Numbered from the stretch's first letter, positions 26,407 to 34,971 are shown. The stretch: DNA of 64,000 bases from Flavobacterium branchiicola (GCF_018383905.1 NZ_JAGYWA010000006.1:1-64000), one strand, 5' to 3'. Notes: a model not told the origin generated them from the sequence alone. Program-made: numbers and translations.

Positions 26407-27102
26407 ATGTTTAGCTACATTCAATTACAAACAGATACCATCGCAAACGCAGCATCTAACGTAGTTATCGAAAAAATCGCTCCAAATAACGAAATCTCAG
26501 TTTTAGGTTTTATCCTAAAAGGAGGTGTCTTCCTGATTCCAATTGCTATTTTATTGTTTTACACTATATATGTTATCTTCGAGCGTTATATGTACATTAG
26601 TAAAGCGTCAAAAATTGACAGTAGATTAATGCAGGATGTAGGAGATAAATTGAATGCAGGAAATATTGAACTGGCAAGAACAATTGTAGAAAGAAGTAAT
26701 ACTGCAGCCGGAAATATCCTGAAAGAAGGTGTTCTCGTAATTGGAAGACCAATTGCAGAAATTGAATCAAATATGGATCGCGCTGCCGATATCGAAATTG
26801 GTGAAATGGAAAGACGTTTAGGTCATCTCGGACTTATTGCCGGTATTGCGCCAACGCTTGGTTTCATCGGAACAATTTCGGGAGTTATTAAAATTTTCTA
26901 CAGCATTTCGGTTACAGAAAATATCAGTATCGGGAATATATCGGGAGGTTTATACGAAAAAATGATCAGTTCAGGTTCAGGATTAATTGTAGGTATTATT
27001 GCTTATAGCGCCTACCACTTACTGAACGGAAAAATTGATGATTTTGCTTTAAAAATTCAGAAACAAATTTTAGAATTTGTCAATATAATTCAAAGAGCAT
27101 AA
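26407..27102 (+). CDS. exbB: MotA/TolQ/ExbB proton channel protein
   Basis: A 231-residue inner-membrane protein with three hydrophobic segments (about 35-57, 140-165, 185-205). The third carries the conserved LGLIAGIAPTLGFIGTISGVIKIF motif of the ExbB/TolQ channel and the second follows EMERRLGHLG. Together with ExbD it turns the proton gradient into motion of a TonB partner. ExbD starts 4 nt after the stop, so they form one transcript. Confidence 0.93.
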   Translation: MFSYIQLQTDTIANAASNVVIEKIAPNNEISVLGFILKGGVFLIPIAILLFYTIYVIFERYMYISKASKIDSRLMQDVGDKLNAGNIELARTIVERSNTAAGNILKEGVLVIGRPIAEIESNMDRAADIEIGEMERRLGHLGLIAGIAPTLGFIGTISGVIKIFYSISVTENISIGNISGGLYEKMISSGSGLIVGIIAYSAYHLLNGKIDDFALKIQKQILEFVNIIQRA

Positions 27103-27105
27103 AGT

Positions 27106-27501
27106 ATGTCTATTAAAAGAAAAAGAAGATTTCATGCTGAGGTAGCAACTTCATCTTTAAGTGATATTATGTTTTTCCTGTTGTTGTTTTTTCTTATTAT
27201 TTCAACACTGGCAAATCCTAATGTTATTAAAATGACATTGCCAAAAGCCAAAGCAAACGAAAAAACAAATAAGCAACTCATAAGTCTATCGGTTACAGAA
27301 GACAAGAAATTCTATATTGATAAAGAACCCGTAGATTTCGAAAATCTGGAAACCAGTTTAATGTCAAAAATTGGTACAGACAAAGAACAAACCGTAGTAG
27401 TTCGAATTCCGTTTAATTTGCAAGTACAAGATTTAGTCGATGTTCTGCAAATAGGAGTAAAGAACAATTTAAAGTTTGTCATCGCTACAAGTCCGAAATA
27501 A
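27106..27501 (+). CDS. exbD: ExbD/TolR-type biopolymer transport protein
   Basis: The 131-residue protein has one N-terminal transmembrane helix (residues ~18-37, SDIMFFLLLFFLIIST) with the conserved aspartate Asp20 that carries the proton path, and a periplasmic C-terminal domain ending in a NNLKFVIATSPK strand. It partners ExbB. The stop is followed directly by repeat DNA (27513 onward) rather than by the tonB-like gene, which lies convergently beyond it. Confidence 0.93.
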   Translation: MSIKRKRRFHAEVATSSLSDIMFFLLLFFLIISTLANPNVIKMTLPKAKANEKTNKQLISLSVTEDKKFYIDKEPVDFENLETSLMSKIGTDKEQTVVVRIPFNLQVQDLVDVLQIGVKNNLKFVIATSPK

Positions 27502-27512
27502 AATAATAATTA

Positions 27513-27627
27513 GGGCGTGACCAGAATAAAAAAATGGGCCAATCAGCATAACGTTGATTCGCCCATTTTTTTATTCTGGTCGAGCTATACGCGTCCGCCG
27601 CGGCGGATTGCTTCTATCTCTCACGCA
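27513..27627 (+). repeat. Structured intergenic element GGGCGTG...CTCACGCA, copy A
   Basis: Starts GGGCGTGACCAG and ends TCTATCTCTCACGCA. Inside is a hairpin with perfect 19-bp arms (27521-27539 with 27561-27579) whose loop holds ACGTTG. A second copy with the same ends, plan and loop sequence is at 44260-44400. Both start 11-16 nt after the stop codon of a plus-strand gene. Confidence 0.7.
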
Positions 27628-27639
27628 AACGGAAACACT

Positions 27640-27930
27640 ACAAGTTTTGTTATTTCGAGAAATGAAGCAATTGCATTTAATTTTGCTAAGTTTGTGATTT
27701 CTAGGAACGAGAAATCACACTAGAATATTCGTCGCAATTTTATCGATCGAAGAAAGAAGACTCTCATGACAGACAGCGAACAGGCGAAACAGATAGTGCG
27801 CGGAAATGCGCCCTGTAACCGCAATATTGTCATTTCGAGGAACGAGAAATCACACTAGAAACTCCACAAAGAAAGTCGTCAATCTTTGTCGATTTGCGAG
27901 TGCGATTTCTCCTTACGTCGAAATGACAAA
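27640..27930. repeat. Repeats of GAACGAGAAATCACACTAGAA with inverted end
   Basis: GGAACGAGAAATCACACTAG occurs at about 27702 and again at about 27839; the second is preceded by GTCATTTCGA. The left part TTGTCATTTCGA (27828 onward) is inverted at TCGAAATGACAA (27918-27929), so the last ~105 bp fold as one long hairpin. No gene lies in this stretch. Confidence 0.65.
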
Positions 27931-27940
27931 CTAGCGTATA

Positions 27941-27975
27941 AAAAAAGGCTTTCAGTAAATCTGAAAGCCTTTTTT
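27941..27975. terminator. Terminator of the tonB-like gene (and repeat block)
   Basis: Perfect 15-bp arms beginning AAAAAAGGCTTTCAG with a 5-nt loop. Either strand gives a T tract. Confidence 0.85.
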
Positions 27976-27993
27976 GTGTATTTGAGTTTTATT

Positions 27994-28899
27994 TTAATTC
28001 AAACTAAAATTGTAAATAATTTTCCCAACCTGTTTTACAGGAGCATCGCTGTCAGATTCCCATTTGGTGTTCATGGCAGCAATTCTCGCCTGGTCTAATA
28101 AACAACTTGCTTTGTTTGTAGTTCCTTTTATTCCGGCAGTTGCACTTACGGTTTTTCCAGTTTGATCTACCGAAACTTCAACTACAACGGTTCCTTCTTC
28201 ATTACAAGTATATTTTGGTGCAGGTTTAGATAATGCCTTTCTGTTTCCTAAAGAATATCCAGATCCGCCTCCTGAACCACCGCCGCTTCCGGCTCCGTAA
28301 CCGCTTCCGGTTCCAATTCCATGTCCGGTGCCGTTACCGCCTCCGGTTCCTCCGCCAGAACCACCGCTGCCATAATAACCGTTAGATCCTAAACTTCCGT
28401 TTGCTTTTCCTTTATTTCCTGCAACTTTATCATCTCCGTCGCCACCTTTATTAGAACCTTTCATAATGCTCGCTAAAGCATCGTTTGTTGAGTTCGAAAC
28501 TTTTGGCTTCTCCGGAACAGGTTTTTGTACCGGTTTTTCAACAGGAACAGGTTTTTTAGGTTTTTCCTTTGTCGGAATAACAACATCATTTTCTGCAGTT
28601 GTGTTTTCCTGTGATATTATAGCTTCTTCTTCCGGCCTTGATTTTGCCGGAGCTTGTTTTACATTATTTTTTACATCCAGAACTTCACTTTTATAATTCG
28701 CTCCCGAACCTAAATCGCTGTCACCAAAATTTACAGTTACACCACCGCCGCCACCGCCGCCTTCGGCAAGAGCGACATTATTCTCCGGATTATAAGGAGG
28801 CCAAAAACGTATAAAAAACAGCAATATAAGTATGGCTGCATATATAGCGGTTGTAAAGAGTAATGATTTCTTTTGATCTGCAGAAATAGAGGAACTCAT
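27994..28899 (-). CDS. TonB-family energy transducer
   Basis: A 301-residue protein with a single N-terminal membrane helix (residues ~13-30, FTTAIYAAILILLFFIRF), a poly-Gly stretch (GGGGGGG), a Pro/Lys-rich linker (KEKPKKPVPVEKPVQKPVPEKP), a long Gly/Ser-rich spacer and a C-terminal TonB-like domain (VVVEVSVDQTGKTVSATAG). The linker spans the periplasm so the C-terminus can pull on outer-membrane receptors, powered by ExbB/ExbD. It is convergent with exbD, which is not the usual arrangement; see findings. The Gly tracts give this gene a locally high G+C. Confidence 0.88.
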   Translation of the reverse strand: MSSSISADQKKSLLFTTAIYAAILILLFFIRFWPPYNPENNVALAEGGGGGGGVTVNFGDSDLGSGANYKSEVLDVKNNVKQAPAKSRPEEEAIISQENTTAENDVVIPTKEKPKKPVPVEKPVQKPVPEKPKVSNSTNDALASIMKGSNKGGDGDDKVAGNKGKANGSLGSNGYYGSGGSGGGTGGGNGTGHGIGTGSGYGAGSGGGSGGGSGYSLGNRKALSKPAPKYTCNEEGTVVVEVSVDQTGKTVSATAGIKGTTNKASCLLDQARIAAMNTKWESDSDAPVKQVGKIIYNFSLN

Positions 28900-29004
28900 T
28901 TAATTCTGAATTTTGTAATTGTATTATTAAAAAACGTTTAAAAGTAGTAAAAATTGTTTAGAATGGAAGTGATTGTTTTACTTTGAGATTAATGTTTTTT
29001 AGCT

Positions 29005-29080
29005 CGCAGATTTAGCAGATCATGCAGATTTGTTTTATGCAATGGATTTTAATAGATCTTCGTGATCTTCGTAATCTGCG
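29005..29080. repeat. Inverted intergenic repeat CGCAGATT...AATCTGCG
   Basis: CGCAGATT (29005-29012) is inverted as AATCTGCG (29073-29080); between them AGCAGATCATGCAGATTTG and ATCTTCGTGATCTTCG give further partial pairing. A phrase of this kind is common in Flavobacterium intergenic DNA. Confidence 0.5.
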
Positions 29081-29089
29081 GGAAACAAA

Positions 29090-29118
29090 AAAGGACCAAA
29101 TTAAATTTGATCCTTTTG
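29090..29118 (-). terminator. Terminator of the glutamate dehydrogenase gene
   Basis: Arms AAAAGGACCAAATT / AATTTGATCCTTTT (one mismatch) with a one-base centre, 24 nt beyond the stop. Confidence 0.7.
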
Positions 29119-29141
29119 ATATAGAGTAGAATGTATAGTTT

Positions 29142-30368
29142 TTACACTAACTGTTTCAAAGCAATTTCAAAAGCAGTTGCACTAATATTTGTTTTAGATG
29201 CACTTAAAGCATGTGCTTTAACAATTGCATTTTTTATAGTTTCAGAAGTGTCATTAAAAATAGCCTCATCTGTCATTTGAACTTTTTTCTCCATGAAATA
29301 AGCAAAAACTCTCGCCATTCCGCAGTTTGAGATAAAATCAGGAATCAAACTTACTTTATGATCCACTTCTTCCATAATAGATCCGAAGAAAATTTCTTTA
29401 TCTGCAAAAGGAACATTCGCACCACATGAAATTACTTCAAGTCCGTTTGCAATTAAATTGTCAATTTGTCCCTGAGTTACCAATCTTGAAGCTGCACATG
29501 GTGTAAAAATTTCAGCGCCAATTGTCCAGATTTTAGAATTGATTTCTTCAAACGGAATCATATTATCAGCAACTAATTTGTTACCATCTTTATTTAAAAA
29601 TAAAGTTCTGATTTCTTCAAAAGAAAAACCTTCTTCTTTGATTAATCCTCCGTCACGGTCAATAATTCCGATAACTTTTGCTCCCATTTCAGCTAAATAA
29701 AATGCTGCTGCAGAACCCACGTTTCCAAAACCTTGTACGATTGCTTTTTTACCTTTTATTTCTCCACCATAAGTAGCGTAGAAATGGCGAACAGCTTCCG
29801 CAACGCCATAACCAGTAATCATATCTGCAACAGTATATTTTCTGGTAACGTCCGGAGAGAATTTCGGATTTTCGATTACCTTGATAACACCTTGACGTAA
29901 TTGACCAATTCTATTGATTTTGTCTGCTTCTGTTGGTTTAAAATGTCCGTTGAAAACACCTTCCTGCGGATGCCAAACACCACATTCTTCTGTCATTGGG
30001 ATAACTTCGTGAATCTCATCAACATTCAAATCACCACCAGTTCCGTAGTAACTTTTTAATAAAGGAGAAACAGCTTTGTACCAACGTTGTAAAACTCCTT
30101 TTTTGCGAGGATCATTCGGGTCAAAATTTATTCCAGATTTAGCGCCTCCAATTGCAGGTCCGGAAACTGAAAATTTAACTTCCATTGTTTTAGCCAGAGA
30201 TAAAACTTCGTTCATATCTAAGCCTTTTCTCATTCTTGTTCCTCCACCGGCAGCTCCTCCACGAAGTGAGTTAATCACAGTCCATCCTTCGGCTTCAGTT
30301 TCAGAATCTTTCCAGTTAAACACAATTTCAGGTTCCTTATTTTCAAATTGTTGTAATAAATCTTTCAT
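29142..30368 (-). CDS. Glutamate dehydrogenase (Glu/Leu/Phe/Val family)
   Basis: The 408-residue enzyme interconverts glutamate and 2-oxoglutarate plus ammonia, or acts on branched-chain amino acids. It has the catalytic-lysine segment PAIGGAKSGINFDP, the glycine-rich GGGTRMRKGL near the N-terminus, and a nucleotide-binding GFGNVGS (about 219-225). It is shorter at the N-terminus than the hexameric NADP enzyme, like the NAD-type in Bacteroidota; coenzyme not read from sequence. It ends before the terminator at 29090. Confidence 0.88.
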   Translation of the reverse strand: MKDLLQQFENKEPEIVFNWKDSETEAEGWTVINSLRGGAAGGGTRMRKGLDMNEVLSLAKTMEVKFSVSGPAIGGAKSGINFDPNDPRKKGVLQRWYKAVSPLLKSYYGTGGDLNVDEIHEVIPMTEECGVWHPQEGVFNGHFKPTEADKINRIGQLRQGVIKVIENPKFSPDVTRKYTVADMITGYGVAEAVRHFYATYGGEIKGKKAIVQGFGNVGSAAAFYLAEMGAKVIGIIDRDGGLIKEEGFSFEEIRTLFLNKDGNKLVADNMIPFEEINSKIWTIGAEIFTPCAASRLVTQGQIDNLIANGLEVISCGANVPFADKEIFFGSIMEEVDHKVSLIPDFISNCGMARVFAYFMEKKVQMTDEAIFNDTSETIKNAIVKAHALSASKTNISATAFEIALKQLV

Positions 30369-30457
30369 TTTGTTGAGATATGTTTATTTTGCGTAAATAT
30401 ATAAAATAGAATAATGCGAATAATGTATTTTGTTTCAATTTTAATGAAGAAAAAAAA

Positions 30458-30489
30458 GAAAGCCGAAAACTATAAGGTTTTCGGCTTTC
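30458..30489. terminator. Terminator of the chalcone-isomerase-like gene
   Basis: Perfect 13-bp arms GAAAGCCGAAAAC / GTTTTCGGCTTTC with a 6-nt loop, just 3' of that gene on the minus strand. Confidence 0.8.
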
Positions 30490-30519
30490 GAATTTCGGAT
30501 CTTTTTAAGAATTCCTGAA

Positions 30520-31095
30520 TTATATTCCTAATAAATGTTTTTTCAAAGTTTCGTCAACTGGTTTGTCAGAAAGCCAGATTCCAAATAAGGCTTGTTTAAA
30601 ATCAAATCCAGGTACTTTTCCTTTTACAACATCATTTTTAATAACGTTTATTGTTTGGTCAAGTGGATTATACCATAATATAAAAACATCTTTTTCTGTA
30701 ATAACATCGCTTAGATACGTTTTGAACTGCTCAATTCTTGGACGTAAGGATTCAAGATTACTTCCCGCAGATTTTTCAAAACCTGCATTCATCGCTTTTG
30801 TTAATTTGTTTGAAGAAACCATAGCTGAGGTAATTTCAATTCGCACAGCCATTTCAGTATCACTATCGATAATGAATTTTGGATCCTGGCTTAATTGCGA
30901 TAAATAAAGCGCCTGAACATAAACTTCCAACCACATTTTTGATCTTCCGCCGGCACCATTTAATTGCATTGTTTTGTTTTGTACTTCAATTTTTCTTGGA
31001 ACTGTAACGCCGTTTACTTCTAATTGAGTTTGCGCAGAAACAGTTGAAAATTGAAAACTAAAAAGGAATGTAAGTAGTAGTAAAGTCTTTTTCAT
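30520..31095 (-). CDS. Secreted chalcone-isomerase-like protein
   Basis: A 191-residue protein with a signal peptide (MKKTLLLLTFLFSFQFSTVSAQ) and a body of the Chalcone_3 type (GVTVPRKIEVQNKTMQLNGAGGRSKMWLEVYVQALYLS, then MAVRIEITSAMVSSNKLTKAMNAGF). The fold is shared with fatty-acid-binding and chalcone-isomerase proteins; bacterial members are usually non-enzymatic or unknown. Periplasmic role unknown. It has its own terminator. Confidence 0.8.
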   Translation of the reverse strand: MKKTLLLLTFLFSFQFSTVSAQTQLEVNGVTVPRKIEVQNKTMQLNGAGGRSKMWLEVYVQALYLSQLSQDPKFIIDSDTEMAVRIEITSAMVSSNKLTKAMNAGFEKSAGSNLESLRPRIEQFKTYLSDVITEKDVFILWYNPLDQTINVIKNDVVKGKVPGFDFKQALFGIWLSDKPVDETLKKHLLGI

Positions 31096-31441
31096 ATTCT
31101 ATCGAGGTTATTTTTTTTTAGGCAAAAATACTTTTTTTTCTAAATTCTGAACTCTTAAAACGCATGTTTTTTACATTAAAGTAACATTTTTTTAATTTGT
31201 ATTTATTTAGTAATCAAATTAGTAAGAGTTGTTTTACGTACATTTACAGGATTGATTGCGGACTGCTTTTTTTGTCGAATTTATTTTACTAAAACTTTAG
31301 AAAATTGCTTTTTTATGCACAATTATATTCTTAAATTTTAAAGAAAACCTTGCGTTATTAATGCAAGTTGGTGAAAATTTCCGAATAATAACGAAAACGT
31401 TATCGTAATTATTGCTGATCTATTAATTTTATATGCGTGCA
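31096..31441. other. Gene-free leader region, no further feature seen
   Basis: A+T-rich sequence of ~350 bp between divergent genes. Apart from the promoter at 31442 nothing recognisable was found (no hairpin cluster, no riboswitch pattern). Confidence 0.4.
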
Positions 31442-31472
31442 TTGTTAATTTGAGTTATAAAAATTATCTTTG
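31442..31472 (+). promoter_or_regulatory. Promoter of the acyl-CoA dehydrogenase gene
   Basis: TTG (31442-31444), 20 nt, then TATCTTTG (31465-31472), an exact match to TTG(N17-23)TAnnTTTG. The mRNA leader would be ~100 nt. Confidence 0.7.
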
Positions 31473-31579
31473 GGAGCCTTTTTCAAAAAAAGAACAATTA
31501 AAAAAATAACGACCAAAAACAGCTCTGTTAACAAAGTTTTTGATTTTGGTTATCAAAAAACAATAAAACGAACAAGACT

Positions 31580-32722
31580 ATGGATTTTAATCTAACTGAA
31601 GAGCATTTAATGATTCAACAAGCCGCTAGAGATTTTGCTCAAAACGAATTGTTGCCTGGGGTTATTGAACGCGATGAGAAACAAATTTTTCCAACCGAAC
31701 AAATAAAAAAAATGGGGCAACTGGGCTTCATGGGTATGATGGTTGATCCTAAATATGGAGGAAGCGGACTGGATGCAATTTCATATGTAATTGCAATGGA
31801 AGAAATCTCTAAAGTTGATGCATCTGCTTCTGTAGTGATGTCTGTTAATAATTCATTAGTTTGTTGGGGTTTACAGGAATTTGGTACAGAAGAGCAAAAG
31901 CAAAAATATTTGCCAGGTTTAGCTTCTGGTGAAATTCACGGTGCATTTTGTTTAAGTGAGCCAGAAGCTGGTAGTGATGCAACTTCTCAAAAAACTACTG
32001 CAGTTGATATGGGAGATCATTATTTGGTAAACGGAACTAAAAACTGGATTACCAACGGAAATACAGCTTCAGTTTATTTAGTGATTGCACAAACGCATCC
32101 AGAATTAAAACATAAAGGAATCAATGCATTGATCATGACCAAAGATATGCCAGGTTTCTCTATTGGACCAAAAGAGCAAAAAATGGGAATTCGTGGTTCT
32201 GATACACACTCTTTAATGTTTAGTGATGTAAAGGTTCCAAAAGAAAATAGAATCGGTGAAGATGGTTTCGGATTTAAGTTTGCAATGAAAACACTTGCTG
32301 GCGGACGTATCGGAATTGCTTCTCAGGCTTTAGGAATTGCTTCTGGAGCTTACGAATTGGCTCTTAAATATTCTAAAGAACGTAAAGCTTTTGGAACTGA
32401 AATTTGCAATCATCAGGCAATTGCTTTTAAATTGGCAGATATGGCTGTTAATATCGAAGCAGCGCGTCATTTATGTATGAAAGCAGCTTGGGATAAAGAT
32501 CAGCATAAAAACTATGATGTAAGTGGTGCAATGGCAAAATTATTCGCTTCTCAGGTTGCAATGGATACTGCTGTTGAGGCTGTGCAAATTCACGGTGGAA
32601 ACGGATATGTAAAAGAATATCATGTTGAACGTTTTATGCGTGACGCAAAAATTACTCAGATTTATGAAGGAACTTCTGAAATTCAAAAAATTGTAATTTC
32701 AAGATCAGTTATAGCAGGATAA
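31580..32722 (+). CDS. Acyl-CoA dehydrogenase
   Basis: The 380-residue flavoenzyme introduces the alpha-beta double bond in acyl-CoA during beta-oxidation. It shows the N-terminal helical domain (TEEHLMIQQAARDFA), the FAD-binding FCLSEPEAGSD, the C-terminal GRIGIASQALGIA and AVEAVQIHGGNGYVKEYHVERFMRDAKITQIYEGTSEIQ block with the catalytic glutamate in YEGT. It is a soluble cytoplasmic tetramer in known relatives. The upstream promoter and downstream terminator indicate a single-gene transcript. Confidence 0.95.
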   Translation: MDFNLTEEHLMIQQAARDFAQNELLPGVIERDEKQIFPTEQIKKMGQLGFMGMMVDPKYGGSGLDAISYVIAMEEISKVDASASVVMSVNNSLVCWGLQEFGTEEQKQKYLPGLASGEIHGAFCLSEPEAGSDATSQKTTAVDMGDHYLVNGTKNWITNGNTASVYLVIAQTHPELKHKGINALIMTKDMPGFSIGPKEQKMGIRGSDTHSLMFSDVKVPKENRIGEDGFGFKFAMKTLAGGRIGIASQALGIASGAYELALKYSKERKAFGTEICNHQAIAFKLADMAVNIEAARHLCMKAAWDKDQHKNYDVSGAMAKLFASQVAMDTAVEAVQIHGGNGYVKEYHVERFMRDAKITQIYEGTSEIQKIVISRSVIAG

Positions 32723-32748
32723 GCTTAAACCTTTATTAAAATACAGAC

Positions 32749-32787
32749 AAAACCCTTTCAGCTTTTTTAGCCTTGAAAGGGTTTTTT
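32749..32787 (+). terminator. Terminator of the acyl-CoA dehydrogenase gene
   Basis: Arms AAAACCCTTTCA / TGAAAGGGTTTT followed by T tract, 27 nt after the stop. Confidence 0.85.
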
Positions 32788-32863
32788 AATTTTTTTTTGC
32801 TACTTTTCAGACAGCTAATTAATTAAATCAATATTCAACTTTATAATATTAAGCTTTCATTTT

Positions 32864-33841
32864 ATGAGAAAACTATACTTTCTACTTCCTTTTGTAATGT
32901 TCGGTTGTAAATCTAATAATTCTACAGTAGTAGAAAAAACATCGAACACAAGTGAAAAAGCTGCGGAAGTTAACTATAAAGTTTCGCAAACCGATGTTTC
33001 AGATTTCTTAAAATACCTTTCGTCAGATGAATTAGAAGGGCGTGAAACCGGAACAAAAGGAATGGAAAAAGCTGCTGTGTTTTTGGAAAATTTCTTTAAA
33101 AAGAATACTATCAAACCTTATTTTTCTTCTTATCGTGATACTTTAACCAACTTTAATTCTCCCGCTTATAATATTGTTGGGGTTATTGAAGGAACAGATC
33201 CTGTTCTTAAAAACGAATATGTTGTTTTGAGCGCCCACTACGATCACATTGGTTTAGAGAATAAGAAACAGGATGATGTTATTAATAATGGAGCAAATGA
33301 TGATGCATCGGGGGTTACGGCAGTTGCTCAAATGGCAAAATATTTTGCAGAAACAAAATCTAATAAGCGAAGTATTCTTGTGGTATTTTTTGCCGGAGAA
33401 GAAAAAGGATTGTTAGGGTCTAAAAGTTTGGTAGAGAAACTAAAAAAGAAGAACTTTAATTTATATGCACAATTGAATATCGAAATGATAGGTGTTCCTA
33501 TGAAACGTGATTATCTGGCTTATATAACCGGTTTTGATAAATCGAACATGGCGGAGAAAATAAATGAATATACAGGTAAAAATACTATTGGCTTTTTGCC
33601 AAAAGAAGCAGAATATCAATTGTTTTACAGATCTGATAATTATTCGTTTTTTCAGGCTTTCGGAAAACCTTGTCAATCTATAAGTACGTTTGATTTTGAA
33701 AATTTTGATTTTTATCACCACGTTTCGGATGAATTTAAGCTGATGGATATTGCCCATATCACTTCATTTACACAGGAACTACTTCCTGCTGTAACGCGTA
33801 TTGCGAATTCGGCAACACAAGAAATTACAATGAATAAATAA
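32864..33841 (+). CDS. M28-family peptidase lipoprotein
   Basis: A 325-residue lipoprotein: the signal LLPFVMFGC gives a lipobox Cys at ~15. The zinc peptidase fold has YDHIG with the first ligand His, DDASGVTA with the bridging Asp, and EEKGLLGS with the catalytic Glu-Glu pair, then RSDNYSFF; all metal-binding positions of the M28 family appear present. It probably trims peptides in the periplasm. It lies 36 nt upstream of the SDR gene, so read-through is possible. Confidence 0.9.
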   Translation: MRKLYFLLPFVMFGCKSNNSTVVEKTSNTSEKAAEVNYKVSQTDVSDFLKYLSSDELEGRETGTKGMEKAAVFLENFFKKNTIKPYFSSYRDTLTNFNSPAYNIVGVIEGTDPVLKNEYVVLSAHYDHIGLENKKQDDVINNGANDDASGVTAVAQMAKYFAETKSNKRSILVVFFAGEEKGLLGSKSLVEKLKKKNFNLYAQLNIEMIGVPMKRDYLAYITGFDKSNMAEKINEYTGKNTIGFLPKEAEYQLFYRSDNYSFFQAFGKPCQSISTFDFENFDFYHHVSDEFKLMDIAHITSFTQELLPAVTRIANSATQEITMNK

Positions 33842-33877
33842 TAGAGCTATAATTTTGGTTTTGCTTATTTTTGCTGC

Positions 33878-34555
33878 ATGAAAAATATTATTGTTACAGG
33901 ATCGAGTAGAGGAATTGGTTATGAACTGGCTTTGCAATTTGCAAATGCCGGAAATCAGGTTTTGGCTATTTCCAGAAAAACACCAAAAGCGCTTTTAGAA
34001 CATCAAAATATAACGTGTCTGTCTATTGATCTGGCAGATGAAAAATCGCTGGATGTAGTGGATCATTTTCTTTCTTCAACATGGAAAAAAGTTGATGCTG
34101 TTGTGCATAACGCGGGAGCATTATTATTGAAGCCTTTTGCAGAAACCACTCAAGCTGATTTTGAAAGTATTTATAAAGTGAATGTATTTGCAGTTGCAAA
34201 TCTTACGAGAATTTGTCTTCCGTATTTACAAAAAGGAAGCCATGTTGTAACTATTAGTTCTATTGGCGGTGTAAGAGGAAGTTTGAAGTTTGCTGGTTTA
34301 GCAGCTTACAGTTCAAGTAAAGGTGCTGTAATTACATTAACTGAATTGCTTGCTGAGGAATATAAAGAAAAAGGAATTTCGTTTAATGTTTTGGCGCTAG
34401 GTTCCGTTCAGACTGAAATGCTAAATGAAGCTTTCCCGGGTTATCAGGCGCCAATTTCTGCGGAAGGAATGGCAACTTATATTTACGATTTTACGCTTAA
34501 CGGAAATAAATATTTTAACGGAAAGGTTTTGGAGGTTTCTTCGACTAATCCGTAA
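33878..34555 (+). CDS. Short-chain dehydrogenase/reductase
   Basis: The 225-residue oxidoreductase has the cofactor site GSSRGIG (7-13), NAG (about 86-88), the catalytic serine in TISSIGG and the Tyr-x-x-x-Lys pair in AYSSSKGAVI. Substrate and coenzyme are unknown. TATTTTTG at 33866-33873 resembles a -7 box, but no matching TTG is found and the leader would be nearly absent. The gene stops 4 nt before a 29-bp inverted repeat that bounds the next small gene. Confidence 0.92.
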   Translation: MKNIIVTGSSRGIGYELALQFANAGNQVLAISRKTPKALLEHQNITCLSIDLADEKSLDVVDHFLSSTWKKVDAVVHNAGALLLKPFAETTQADFESIYKVNVFAVANLTRICLPYLQKGSHVVTISSIGGVRGSLKFAGLAAYSSSKGAVITLTELLAEEYKEKGISFNVLALGSVQTEMLNEAFPGYQAPISAEGMATYIYDFTLNGNKYFNGKVLEVSSTNP

Positions 34556-34559
34556 ATTA

Positions 34560-34588
34560 GTTATGAATTATGAATTTTGAGTTATGAG
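34560..34588 (+). repeat. Left terminal inverted repeat of the S23-like cassette
   Basis: 29-bp repeat starting GTTATGAATTATGAA and ending TTATGAG. Its reverse complement at 34932-34960 matches at 27 of 29 positions. It contains the start codon of the gene at 34584. Confidence 0.85.
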
Positions 34589-34952
34589 TGAGAGTATTGT
34601 GAAAGCCAAAAGTTTTGAATTAGCCGTAAGAGGAATTAATTTTTACAAATGGTTTGTATCTGAAAAAAAGGAATTTATAATTAGTAAACAATTTTTGCGT
34701 TCAATAACTTCTGTCGGAGCCAATGTTCGCGAAGCCGTTAATGCACAAAGTAAACCTGACTTTATACATAAATTATCAATAGCCCAAAAGGAATGTGATG
34801 AATCAATGTATTGGCTTGAAATTTTAAAGGAAACGAATTATATTTCAGTGATAGAATTTAATTCAATTCATCAACAATGTACCGAGGTTTTGAAAATAAT
34901 CAGAAGCATAATAATCACGTCCAAAAAGAAACTTATAACTCATAATTCATAA
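34584..34952 (+). CDS. Four-helix-bundle (S23/IVP-like) protein
   Basis: The 122-residue protein is all-helical and shows the family pattern: SFELAVRGINFYKWF near the N-terminus, FISKQFLRSITSVGANVREAV, KPDFIHKLSIAQKECDESMYWLEILKE and a final helix ending in KKKLITHNS. Relatives are the intervening-sequence protein of 23S rRNA genes and the diversity-generating-retroelement accessory protein Avd; function in free-standing form is unknown. The start ATG is inside the left inverted repeat (34584-34586) and the last codons plus TAA (34950-34952) are inside the right repeat, so gene and repeats form one unit between the SDR and SprT-like genes. Confidence 0.88.
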   Translation: MSESIVKAKSFELAVRGINFYKWFVSEKKEFIISKQFLRSITSVGANVREAVNAQSKPDFIHKLSIAQKECDESMYWLEILKETNYISVIEFNSIHQQCTEVLKIIRSIIITSKKKLITHNS

Positions 34953-34960
34953 TTCATAAC
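34932..34960 (-). repeat. Right terminal inverted repeat of the S23-like cassette
   Basis: Reverse complement of 34560-34588 with two changes. It encodes the last residues (LITHNS) and stop of the four-helix-bundle gene. Confidence 0.85.
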
Positions 34961-34971
34961 TTATAATTGCT

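Noticed and set aside
27640..27930. CRISPR array
   Set aside because: Only two direct copies, irregular spacing, no cas genes in the window.
27517..28098. Two short open frames in the exbD-tonB gap
   Set aside because: Both are made of repeat DNA, and the second runs into the tonB-like gene on the other strand.
31096..31441. Riboswitch in the acyl-CoA dehydrogenase leader
   Set aside because: The region lies upstream of the predicted promoter and shows no paired core.
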